Program-made: the position numbers and the translations under genes | Shown here: positions 12,720 to 24,343 of the stretch, in pieces | How the letters are laid out: each line of letters begins with the position of its first letter | Position numbering within the stretch: position 1 is the first letter of the stretch | The notes under the pieces: generated by a model | Database searches by the model: none | What the model saw: the letters and a program-made list of their open reading frames with translations, nothing else | Told to the model about the DNA's origin: nothing | Source: Tetrahymena elliotti 4EA | Lineage: Eukaryota; Ciliophora; Oligohymenophorea; Hymenostomatida; Tetrahymenidae | DNA length: 64,000 nt | Assembly: GCA_000231825.2 (NCBI GenBank) | Contig: JH720310.1 | Location: 526,396 to 590,395, forward strand | Direction of reading: 5' to 3'

Positions 12720-14864
12720 TTTTTGTATATTTGATGGCTTGTTTTAGATGTTTTGATAAGACTTAGTTTATGAATAAATGAGTTTTCTGAAAGGCTAAAT
12801 CAGGAAATATAGAATTTTGTGGAAGCTGCTCTTAGAAATATGTTTGTCCTTGTTAGTAGCTAAGAGGTTTTGTTTTTCTACTTTAGTTTTTGTGAAATTT
12901 GTTTCTCTTAAAATATTATTTATATCTGGTGTTTATAACTATTTGCCCAATTTAGCGCAAGTTTTCTTGTTAGTTCTTTTATTTATTAATAATTATATTT
13001 TTTATTACTTTCTTAGCTTTGTTTGTTTTTGCCACTTAATTGTTTGTTTTTCGTATTTACTTATTTTTTTACTTTATTTTTTGATTAATATTTAACAACT
13101 ATATTTCTTCCAACCTACATTTAATGCTTGATTTCATTTTTAACGTTCATATTTTTTCTTAACATTTTTTCATCTATCTATCTTCCTATTTATTTTACTA
13201 AACCAATCAATTTATAATAAACCAATCAACCAACCAACCATTCCAATCGTTCTCTTATTTCCCACTAAGCAAACAAACAAACACATTTTATTAATACATT
13301 CTATACTCGATTAGTAAACAAATTTCTATTTTTCTTTATTGCAGTGAATGAAATATCACATTTTCTAAACTGAAAATATTTTAATAAAAAAAGAGATTAT
13401 TTGGAATGTGAAAATGATAATTTTGCATGAAAAGCCATGAATGGACGAAATTAAATATGACTGACTATTTTAATTAATCTAACAAACTCGCGCAAAATAA
13501 TTAATTAATAAATATTTGTGAATTAATTATCAATTTTTCATAAGTGTTTCTTAAGATTGATCTCCTATTAGAAAGTATTGAAAACAAGACTAATTATTAT
13601 GCATATCTATAAATAAAATTTAAATTAATTAAATATAACTTTTCATACAATTTCTTAATTACAAAACCCAAAATATTTTTTATACTTAAAAATTAATTAA
13701 AACATACCAATTCAATTTCTCCAAAAAATACATATAAACAATCTTTATAATTAAAACATTTTAATTTTATCTATTAGCAAATATTCAACACCAATTTCTT
13801 CAAAGAATTTTAGAATTATCTATTAAAAATCTATCAAATACTTAAGATATCATTAAACAAAATTTTGTTGATAAACTCTATATTAGCGGACAATAAAAAG
13901 AATACTTACTAATTTCTAATCTATGAAAATTTAATTGAAAAGAACTAACTTTATTCTTCGTAATTAGACAAAAAAAACGAAAAAATATTAATCTGTATAA
14001 TTTCGCTAAGATTTGTATCTTAAATTGCATACTTACTATTTTTAAAATTCAGTTAAGCAAAATGGACATAAATAAATTACTGATTTCATTCATTTTTAAA
14101 AACTTCTATTATATTCAATCATCAATCTAAATAGAATAAATATCCTTAGATAATCATCTATTTATCTTATAAAGTGCATTAGCATAATCTTTTATAAAAT
14201 AAATGTTTTAAACTGATAAAGTGTTAGTTCTATTTATCCTCAATTTTCTTTGGATAATTTTACATTTTTAAAAATAATTTTGACTAAATTTTTAAATTAA
14301 TTAAAAAAATAAATGATAAAAATTTGTTTATTGTTAAAATAAGTAGAAGACATACATAAATGACAAATTCCATTCATTTTAAAATACTTTATTCTATTCA
14401 ATCATCAATCTAAGAATAAATATCCTTATAATCATCTATTTATCTTATTAAAATTATAAAGTGGAATTAAAATAATCTTTTATAAAAAATAATTTTTTGT
14501 AAACTGACAAAGCTTTATGTCATTCAATCTTTCTTTAAAAATGTTAGATTTAAAAAAAATAATTTTAATGAAATTTTGTTAAAAAAATAAAAGAGTAAAA
14601 TTTGCTTCTAAAAAATTTGAAATAGCTATATTTATTTGTGTTAATATTTTTTATGTAGTGGTTATGAAAATGATTCAATTAATAATTTTTTTAAATTTAT
14701 TTGAGGGTGGTTAAATTTTTTAAAAATAGATTAAAATTTTGGAAATTTTTGGAACAAATATTTTAATAAAAAATTAGATTAAAACTTAAAGTTTCTAACA
14801 AATAGAAATACAAAAAAACAAACAAAAAGTTAATTAACATTCCTAATTTTAAATCGCTAATTCA
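12720..14864. other. intergenic stretch, with one diverged direct repeat
   Basis: This stretch separates the cyclin start from the 3' end of the next minus-strand gene. A T-rich open frame (about 12817-13130, +) has no ATG and mirrors the purine-rich leader upstream of the cyclin, so it is not annotated. Runs of CAAC/CAAA repeats lie near 13225-13285. A diverged direct repeat is listed separately. Confidence 0.6.
14060..14520. repeat. diverged direct repeat, two copies about 285 bp apart
   Basis: Copy 1 (about 14060-14225) and copy 2 (about 14342-14520) share long blocks, including a common core around CAATCATCAATCTAA followed by matching AAATATCCTTA and ATCATCTATTTATCTTA segments. They differ by substitutions and small indels, so the duplication is old. 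No open frame is associated. Confidence 0.7.
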
Positions 14865-17800
14865 TCAGAAGAATTCAAATATTTCTTGAGAATCAATAAT
14901 ATTTCTTATTTTGTTAATAAGCTTCTTTTCATTATCATCAATACTGGGACCAACCTTATATTTGTAGATAGGAGATTGAGGGTTATCATTGATATCAAGA
15001 GTACCTTAATAACTGACAATTCTACCATCTTCATGCTCAATTTAAATAGTATAAGGAGACTCCTTATTGTTATTGCAATGGAACATTTTGCAGTATACTT
15101 CCCAATCCTTATTAACCTCAGGAGGCTTTTGTAAATAAATGTGTTCAACAGGGAACTTATCGTTCTTGTTACCACCTGCGTTCATATCAATTTCTAAGAA
15201 GGTACCACATTATTCACACTTCTTTGTACCATAATAAATTTTCCTAAAATAATTAAAATAAAATATTATTAATATAATTCATTGATCACAACAGTGTTGA
15301 GTGTTATTAAGAAAAATAAATAATTTTTAATTACTATCCACATGGGCATTTAACTACCAAATCAAGATCGTTAGAATCGTGCCAGATGAGAGTGAACCAC
15401 ATATTTTTAGAATTAAGAGCCCATTTCTTCATGACCTCAACTTTATCTTCTTAAGATTTTTTCCATTCAGAAACTTTGGATTTCAGTGTTTTTCTCATAT
15501 CTTCACTTAAATAAGCTTTCATTTAAGACTTGATGTTATTCATATTTTCAGCAATGTATTAAAGGGTGCTTTCTATTTTTTGTTTAACTCTTTGGTTGGG
15601 ATTGGCAGGGCTTTCTTTGGAGCTAGTCTTGCTTTTACTTAGATCGATAGAATTTCTAACGTTCGTGGCAGGCTACTTGTACTTTAACATGATTTTCTTA
15701 AGAGCAATTAATTGTCTATTTGCAACATCATCAGGATCGTTCAAAGCACCATCAATGATATCATCTACAATCTTGCTAGCATCTTTTTCATCTTAATCAC
15801 TCATCTTTAATTATTGAATATCAGAAATATCTCTTGCCTTTGTTAATCTCTACTTCAATAAATCGAAATTTTTATCCAAGGAGTCTATTTAATTTTCAAA
15901 ATATTTTAACAACTGCTCATTATTTTTGCTGAAAAAAATGATTTACCTAAAATAGATTTTTATTTCTTTTAACTCTTGTCATCAGGTTTATTGTCGTTAT
16001 CACTACCAAAGTTCTTGTTTAAGAAATGTTCTTCAGCTTCCAAGAATTTGTCTTCGAATTCCTTAATAATGAAATCCTTCTAATCTTGGTTCAAATCATC
16101 TTGAGTTAAAATACCAGCACCGAATTTTTATTTCTTTTTTAAATTAGAAAATAATTTAGAATAACAATTTAATTTTTATTTTTTGAAAATATTTTACAAG
16201 TTTATCAATTAATTCTTGTTGACTGAAATATGCAGTGTTTCTGAATTTATCATAGAATATTTCAGTGATGTTTCTGACTGATTTCTCAAGAATAGAAATT
16301 GAAGCATTATAGGAAGTAGTCTTTCTTAATTAGATTTCTTCTTGTGTTACAGGTTAAGGTTAGGTGGATTCTGCCTTGATTTCCTTTTGGCTGCTACTAG
16401 CAGTAATGTTGTTGATCTTGTTGGATAATTCTTCGATTTACTTCTTTTTGGCCTCAACATCTCTAAGTAAGGCTTGCTTTTCTTCTTCATAAGCGATTTC
16501 AACTATTCCAAGCTTTTCTGAGATTTCTTTTAATTAGGTTTGAAGACTTTCTACTTGTTCTTCAAGTAAACCAATTTTTCTGTCCTTAAGATCAGACTTT
16601 TCTGTCAATTTGTTAATTTGATGCTTTAAGTCATTAGATTAAGTTTCTAATTCAGATAATTACTTTTTGACTCTTCTCAAGAGATATTCTTACAAAAGTT
16701 TATCCTTAATAGTGGTTAATGCTTTTTTGTATTTCTTGGCTTGTTTTAATTGAGAGTTAACATTAAAAGTGTTATCGATGTAGTTTTAGAAAGAGTCTTA
16801 AACTTTAGTAAGAATTTAATCTTAGTCTTTGTATTAATCAGCAAAATATTCGTATTTGGTGACTAATTCTAAATACTTCTAGAGAGACAAATCCTCTTTG
16901 CTTTGTGCTTCTAAGACTGATTTTATTTCTTCTTAAAGGATTTCCTAAATGCTTTTTCTTTTAGAAGCTCCTAATTCACTGTTTGATTCACTTCTCATCA
17001 ATTATTCCTAAGCGTTATCAAAATAATTTTCAAATGTCTTAGGTTCAAATTGAGAGAAACTAATTGCCTTGGCTAATTCTTCAATCTTTTAGGTTAATGC
17101 TTAATCTAATATTTTGATTGCTTCTTCAGGTTCGCTTTTACTTACTTCACTTTCTGGGTTATTTTCTTAAGCTTCAATAAGGCTATTCAAATCTCCTTAA
17201 TGACTCTAAGCATTTTGTTTAATATTCTTTTTGAAATTCTTCTTGAAAGACTTTGCTTCTTACTTAACTTCTGCTTATCTCTAAATCAATTTGTCAGCAA
17301 GGGTCAAAGCTTCCAAATTGTCGTAGTTTTTATCACCTTAAGGAGCATTGACGAATTTCTTTAATTCAACTTCTTTTCTGTCGTTTTAACCAAATACAAC
17401 TTCTACTTGTTCAATGCTTTGATCAGATCCTCCGACTCTTTAATTAAACTCTTCAATCTTCTTTGCACTATCTTCACTGACAAAATCCTAAAGTCTGTTG
17501 CTAAATTTCTAATATTTGCTGTTTCCATAAGCAAAATTAGTAAGTGATCTGTTGTTTAAAAGTTCTTTTTCGATTTCTGCAAGATCTGAAGCTAAGCTAG
17601 GTAAAGTGTTTGTGAATTATCCTCCTTAGATTTAAGCTTGCTTGATTCCTTAGTTTCTGTAGTCAAATCCATATCTATTAGAAACATATTCAAAAAGAGC
17701 TTCATAGTGAGGTTCTAAGATTCTAGTGGTAAATGCTTATTCCGTAGTAATGTCAGCAGGTAAAGAGTTAAAGTCAATATCTTGTAAATTGAAAGGAGCT

Positions 17801-19337
17801 TCCTTGTCAAATTGGCTTTGATATTCTCCTACCAAAAACTTCAACTTTTGTTCAGCTTCAGGAGTTAATTAGTTAACTTATTCAGTGTCTAAGAAAGTCT
17901 ATTCAGATAATTGGAACTTTTCTTTGTTGTATCTCTCAAATAGTTGTTCAATGGTTTCTGAATTTCTAGCATTGGATGGCATACTTTATACGAATCTGAA
18001 AAGATGCTAAAATTAACCATTTGAGTTGAGTCCCTATGAAGTAAAGTTCATTACCTATTAAGTCCTAGTAGAAATTATGTCGAAAATTGAGCTGAAGCCT
18101 TCTCCAGAAAGCCAGCACTTGACAACAATAATGAGGAGAACAAGGAACAAAATGTCAATTATTTCAATTGAAAAACCCTATTATTATATTAAATAAAATT
18201 GATTAATACTAATCTAAATTATTCTAAGAAATTTAATAATTAATTTGTTAATTATTTTTTGGGGACAGAGGATGGATGATCAAAATAATCTGATTAGAAT
18301 TTTTATAATAAATATTTGGATAAAAGGTGAAATTTAATTTAGAAATAGCTTTTTTTAATAAAAAAACGCAAATTATTAATTTAATTTTCTTCCTATCTTT
18401 GTCCTATTGTCTTATTTCAAATAAAAAGGGTAACTAGAAAAATACTTAATGCTTCTTTGTTTATTTGTTAAGAGATTTTTGTATGTTATTTATTTTTTGA
18501 GAAGATTTATGTGTAAAATAAACTCAATATTTTAACTATCAAATAAACTGTAAACAAATCTACTGGCTAATATCTTTTTTCTTTCTAAGCTGTATTTTTT
18601 GGCAAATAGTTTTGTATTTTAATCCTAAAGGTGAGTTTAAAGTAAAAAAGAGAAATCCAATATTATATCTAGAGGTATATTAGCTCTTTAAGTAAAGCAA
18701 ATATTAAAAATATTAAGCTGTTGTCTAAAATAATTTTGGATTTTAAAAATTCTACTGGCCTTTATCTTTTTTGTTTCTAAGCAGTATTTTTTGGATACAA
18801 TTTGAATGCTGATCCCATAATAATTCATTTAAATTATAAATATAAATAAAATTCTATATCATTACAGTAATAGCTCTTTAATAATAATTAAAATTTGAAA
18901 TATTGAGCTGTTATTTTTTATAATTTTTGATTTTTGATTCTTCTTTTAAGCAATAGATAATAGTTGGTTGATTGATTGATCATCAAATAAATGTAAAAAA
19001 AGGAAATCAAAATAGGCTTAAAAGAAAGAGAGAAAAAATTGAGCTTTTTATGAAGTCTGTTCATTACCTTTTTATTTTAGAGAGTAATTGACCAGTTTGA
19101 GAAGAAATAGAGAGCTAAAAGCACAAAAACGGCAAAATTTTGCTTAGAGCTGAAAAAGGTGACCTTCAAAAAGTTAATAACTGAGTCTACCAAGGACATG
19201 ACTTGAGTATCATACTAAACCCCCTAGGCACCTGGCTGAGGAGAGAAATCAGTGTGTCCCCTGGCATTAGTCTAAATATATGACTATAATACCTGGTTCC
19301 TTCTTTCTACAGTGACTTTTTAAGTCTGTTAAGACAT
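14865..19337 (-). CDS. membrane-anchored coiled-coil protein with C-terminal DUF2135-like domain
   Basis: Minus-strand exons are 19337-19069, 18177-18055, 17995-16198, 16133-15947, 15884-15335 and 15243-14865. All phases agree and give 1101 aa. One clear hydrophobic helix lies at about residues 67-85, and a second weaker one in exon 2 (about 95-115). A long acidic, helical middle follows, with heptad-like coiled coil at about 545-665. The C-terminus (about 953-1075) reads WHDSNDLDLVV, then IYYG, then DMNAGG and EHIYL. This matches the DUF2135/YfaP-type beta-sandwich pattern. Two CxxC pairs in it (CPCG and CEQC) could bind metal. Exon 2 is the uncertain part: another frame there is also open and more hydrophobic, but it breaks the exon 1 phase. 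Function unknown; a scaffold or adhesion role is only a guess. Confidence 0.7.
18560..18920. repeat. 192-bp tandem duplication inside intron 1
   Basis: Copy 1 (about 18560-18751) and copy 2 (18752 to about 18920) each start with CTACTGGC and share TTTCTAAGC followed by GTATTTTTTGG. Each ends with a related AGCTGTT-containing block. They are diverged and lie in the 891-nt first intron of the DUF2135-like gene. Confidence 0.65.
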
Positions 19338-20516
19338 TTATTTCAATTGCTATTATTATTATGTCTTTTGTTTAAAAACGATTTAATTAGTTTTTTTTTA
19401 CTTTTTATTGTTTATATTATTTGAAATACTATCAATATCTTTGTATTTATAAAACACCAGTTTAAATGGATTGATCAAAATATAACAAGATCAGATATCT
19501 ATCTTTCTATGTTAGTAATTATAATAATCTAAATTCATAAAAAGATAGATAGATAAATAATTCAACTACTTTATGCTTATATTTATAATGATAATATCTT
19601 CAAACAAAACACATCAAATTTAAATTATTTCTATTCACCAAACACCAAAAAATACAAGGTAAACCCTATAAAAAAATATTATTTTGTCATATTGAATGAT
19701 TAATCTTTTAAGAATGTTCGTTTTGAATTTCATTCATGAACTTAAAAGTAATATTTGTAAACAGATAATATCTTTTTCCCAATATTTCTTCTAAAAATTA
19801 TAATAAAAATTAATTACTTCATCAGTTTATTTTAAGAAAATTTTATTTTTTACTGACAAAAACACAAAAGCCACTGTAAAAATAAAAGTTCTTGTAAAAA
19901 AACTGAACGATTAAGGTTAAATGAGGTATAAATATCTAAAAAAACAAATACTTTTTTCTTCAATTCATTTGGTTAAAATTTAAGAAATGCATTTTTACTG
20001 AATGCTTGAATTTATTTTGAAAATAGATTTAATTACTGCCAAAAAGTTGTTATGATGGCAACTCTAGAACCAAAAATATCATCTTAAAACCAAACAAAAA
20101 AAGATAACAAATATTACTCGTTAGTTATAAAATACATCAAAAAAACTATTACAAAAATAAATATTCTTTTTAAAATCATTTCTTTAGAAACAAAAAAAAT
20201 ATTTGATTTTATTTGATAAATAAAATATGTTAACCTCTCGAAAATTAAATTAAGTTGAAGTATTTGAAAATTAAAGTAAATTGAAGTATTTCGGAAATGA
20301 AATATTTGCTTTAATTTTCAAAAATTAACCAAACAAAATCAAGAAATAAATTTGAAAATATTTTGATAAAAAATACAAAAAAGATTTGAATGCAATAGAA
20401 ATTAAGATCTAAGTAAAAAATAAATAAAATAAAAATCCTGAATCCCATTACCACAAAATAAATTGCTCAGTTTTTTTATTAATCTGATAAAAATTGACTA
20501 CTTTCCAAAAACAAAT
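19338..20516. other. intergenic stretch between divergent genes
   Basis: This stretch lies between the start of the DUF2135-like gene (-) and the small membrane protein (+), so it should contain both promoters. No specific element could be recognised in the AT-rich sequence. Confidence 0.55.
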
Positions 20517-21439
20517 ATGAATTAGGAACATTAAATATCTGTCTAAATTAAAAACTTTTAGGTAGTTTAATTTCAAATATCTAAAATTTGCTATTTTCTA
20601 TTGCTTAACGCTTTCATCTATCTCATTAAATTTACTCTTGAAATAAAATACTCTTCATTTGAAATTTATTTTGCAAAACAGATCTTTTAATTTGACATTA
20701 CCATTCTGTGTATTTCTGCTCTTTTTTTGAATTACATGCTCTCTACTCTCTATGAAAGTCAGATTATCAATTCTCGTTTCCTACTATATTCTTTTTACCT
20801 ATTGTAAGCCACCTTCGTAGCTCTACTCTACTTTGTTCTTTTGATTGAAGAGCAAGATTCTTTATTTGTGATATTTCCTTCCAATTTGATTCTACAAATA
20901 TTATGTAAGTTGCATTGAAATATGTTTTCAAATTATTATTCTTTTTAAATAATACTCGTCTACCCCTTTATGTTATTTCTTACTTTTTTGAAAAACAAAA
21001 AAGAGCACAAATTATTGATATTTATATAATACTAAAGAGATCTTTTGAGTATTACTTAGATAGATAAATAGATATGAATTTCAATTTATTTTATCTATTA
21101 ATATGTTTAATTTCATTAATATTTTCTATTATTGTTAAAATAGTTCTAGACTCTGTTCTCTTAATTATATCTTATGCGTACTACTTTTTTCAATTTGAAT
21201 CTCAATATTCACTAAGAATCTCTTTTGTTTTAATTTATTGCTTGAATCTCCTCATTTACTATTCTTTTAAAATACCTGATTCTGTCTTACATTAATTTAC
21301 ATTATTAATTATAGCTTTCATATATCTAATCTAAGATCACAGATGCTTCAACTACAACCATAAAAATTCCTATTTATATGTTCAATTAGTTATTTATGAA
21401 TCTGTGCCATACTGTATTTATTGTATTATTTTCAAGTGA
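20517..21439 (+). CDS. multi-span membrane protein, two exons
   Basis: The exons are 20517-20904 and 21060-21439, giving 255 aa. Exon 1 stays open from an ATG and ends at a strong GTAAGT donor, phase 1. The acceptor ...TTACTTAG at 21058-21059 restores the frame of a long hydrophobic run. Hydrophobic segments are seen at about residues 25-45, 60-80, 90-115, 135-160, 180-200 and 205-220, so five or six spans are likely. One acidic loop (EEQD) sits between spans. No catalytic motif or family was recognised. Without splicing, two shorter unlinked frames would remain, so the joined model is the better reading. The exact 3' end is less certain. Confidence 0.55.
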
Positions 21440-24343
21440 ATATAAGGAAACATTATCAAATCCATTATTTCTTTGTTTCAATTTTTAAATAAAAAAACTA
21501 GCTATTAAATTAATCATTTGAAAACTAAATTAAAATCAACCAATAATTAGTTATTTATCGACTTAATATTTAGTTTTAATAATCTAGTGTATCCATCGCT
21601 TTGTCAAGATTATTTTACATACCTCATTTTAATTACTTTTTATTTAACTTATTAAATTGATAATTTAATTTAAAATAAAGTCAATTTAATTAAAGAAGAA
21701 TAATAAACTTCTGATTGAATTTGTAATTTATTAATCATGGTAAAGATATAAATACTTGAAACTTATTTCTCAATTTCCATGTTGCTGCTGGCTTCTATGA
21801 TAAGCAGCAAGAAGTAAGTCTATGTAAAACATTTCTTAATTCAGATTATAAAAAATACATCTTTTTCTTTAATATATTTGAAAGTTATTAGCAGTCACCT
21901 TTTTTTGAAAATTCTATCAAATTTTTTCTTATTAAAAAATTTTGGATTTAAATTAACTTTTGTTAAAATAATTTTTTAAGGTAGTTGAGCATGAAATTAT
22001 TTACTAAACTGTTTCTATTAGAATTTACTCTAATTAAACTTACTATTTTGAATTAATTCAATTAAATTTTTAAAAATCCAAATCATTCTATTTTATTTGA
22101 TTCGAATAGGTTATGTGGATTTAAAAATTCAGAATATTAAAAATTAAAGAAATTGTTTACAATCTATCATTGGACTTTTCAATTAATTTATTTTAATTAA
22201 ATTTTTTTAAATCCAAATCATTTTATTTGATGGAATAAATTATGTGGATTTAAATATTCTGAATATTAAAAATGAAGGAAATTTTCTATAGTCTATCATT
22301 CTTTAATCTTTTACCAAGTTGTTTCTAATAGAATTTATTTGAAATAAACATGATCTTTTCAATTAATTTATTTTAATTAAATTTTTTTAAATCCAAATCA
22401 TTTTATTTGATGGAATAGATTTTGCGAATTTAAATATTTAGAATATTAAAAATAAAGGAAATTTTATACAATTTATAATTTCTTCTTCTTTTCAATCAGT
22501 AATTTAAGTTTGACAATTCGATACAAATTAATTTAAAAATTTATGTGCAAAGTAATTGAGATAACTTATAAAAAAATACTTTACAATTTAATAAAACGTG
22601 ATTTAATTCTTAGTTCAATTAATACCTAACATTAATTTAAATTACTTAAAGAACGCCTAAAATGAACAACATAAAAAAAAGCTTAATAATAATTGTGATA
22701 GTTAAGTAATTAAATCAGAAAAAATAGAATTTCTTTCAAAATTTAAAAAGAAATGCTTATTTGCTTACAGATTTCATAAATAATTTAAATTATGAGAGTG
22801 TTTAAGACACGAAAGAGATGTAATTGTGTGAAGACAAACAAGAATATTTTCATGTAACATTTATACTTGGAATTAAATTTAGGTTGGAAAATTAAAAGAA
22901 AATAAAATTGTAAACAATTATGAATAAATATCTCTAAAAATTTATTTAAATAAATTTAAGTTATTTTTTTAATTTTTTCTATTATTATTAATTCATTAAA
23001 AAATTCACATGATTAGTAAAAAAACTGACATTTTTTAAGTTTTTTATTTTTAAGTTGAATTGTATTTAAATTTAGTTGATTTTTAAAAAAGAAGTTTGGC
23101 GAATTTAAAATATAAGTAATAGAGCTCAGTGTGTAGCTTATTTATTTTATTCTAGGTGAAAATCATCATCATTAAAAATATATTATTAAAATAAAATATT
23201 TTGTCAAATATTTATTAATAAATTTTTTATAGAAAGAAATAAATGAAATGATTAAATTCCCTAGAATATTTTTATAAAGGAAAGGCAAATAATTTTATGC
23301 TTTTAGATTGAAAATTTAGAACATGTCAAATTATTTAACTTTAGAACAAAGTATGTTTGCTTTGAATTTATAAAATAATTTAGTGGATTTATTTATCATA
23401 AAAAGTAGAAAATTCAGTAAGCATGTAAAAGTAAAGCGTAAGAATTTAAAAATTAATAATTTTGTTTGTCATTAAAATTAATAGAAATGAAGCTTACAAG
23501 ATAGTAGAGTTAATAGGCAGCTAAGTAGCAGACTAAGTTACATTTAGAAAAATTACTTACCTTAAATGCTAATTAAAAGATGTAGCCATAATTAGATTGA
23601 TAATTTTAACTTTTGAGATGAAATAAAGATAGAAGTAAAAGCAACTTAAAAGTAACTAGATTAGAAAGTTAATTTCTTTCTTTTAAATCATTTGATGAAA
23701 TAACTTTCAAAATAACTATATTAAAATTATAATCTCCTTCCATACATGTTTCCGCATGGATAAAATATGACGAGACTATCACAATTGTTAAGAATTAATC
23801 AATATTTTTAGTTGAATAAATATAATTTAGTGGTAAAAATAGATGTAAAATAGAGCATATTTAGTAAAGGTATTAGAATAGATTACTAAAAATTAACAAT
23901 TATATTCAAAATCATTTAATTCATATCTTTAAATATATAACATATTTCATGTAAATTGAATATTTAATTATCCATCTTATTTTTTACAATTTTCTGCAAA
24001 CAAACCCAAAAAATCCCAGAGCTGAAATATTATATTAAAAATTAATTCGCTCCCCCCCTAAGTGAGAAAAGGAAAAGAGTTTTGAATAGAAATTCATTAA
24101 AAAAGTAATTAATTAGTGAATTAATTAATTAATAAGCGGATCAATCAATCATTAAATTAAAGAAGTAAAGAAATAAGTGAATAATAGCAAGATTGAATTA
24201 TTTAGTAAATCGCAGATTAGCTCCTAAGAGAAGTATTGTTAATTTGTTAGATCCAGAAAGAGTCAATTCAACAAAGAAAGCTCTAATAAGAAAGGAAAGA
24301 TACTCACTATTGAAATAGCAAGTAAATAGCATAAGCGTTTTAA
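21440..24343. other. intergenic stretch with repeats and a possible leader exon
   Basis: This is mostly AT-rich DNA with no firm gene. It contains the three-copy repeat at 22046-22465 and a C-run near 24052. Two segments, 23767-23869 and 24206-24321, can be spliced in frame onto the CBM20 gene downstream (see findings), so part of this may be transcribed 5' exon sequence rather than spacer. Confidence 0.5.
22046..22465. repeat. three diverged direct copies of a roughly 110-bp unit
   Basis: The copies lie at about 22046-22155, 22176-22284 and 22353-22465. Each carries an AATTAAATTTTT block, an AATCCAAATCATT block, a TTTTATTTGAT block and ends with GAATATTAAAAAT. Copies 2 and 3 are closer to each other than to copy 1. 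They are non-coding as far as can be seen. Confidence 0.75.

Noticed and set aside
12489..12734. Plus-strand frame of 81 codons
   Set aside because: It lies antisense to the N-terminal exon of the cyclin, whose own frame is clearly coding.
12817..13130. T-rich frame giving a very hydrophobic protein on the plus strand
   Set aside because: There is no ATG, and the content is poly-T/TTG-rich as expected from the complement of the cyclin's purine-rich leader.
13205..13285. Possible chromosome breakage sequence or telomere-like CAACC runs
   Set aside because: The runs resemble ACCAACCAACC but do not match the Tetrahymena 15-base breakage signal or a C4A2 array.
14886..15796. Several short frames on both strands
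   Set aside because: They overlap the exons of the DUF2135-like gene in wrong frames; only the spliced minus-strand model gives a continuous, recognisable protein.
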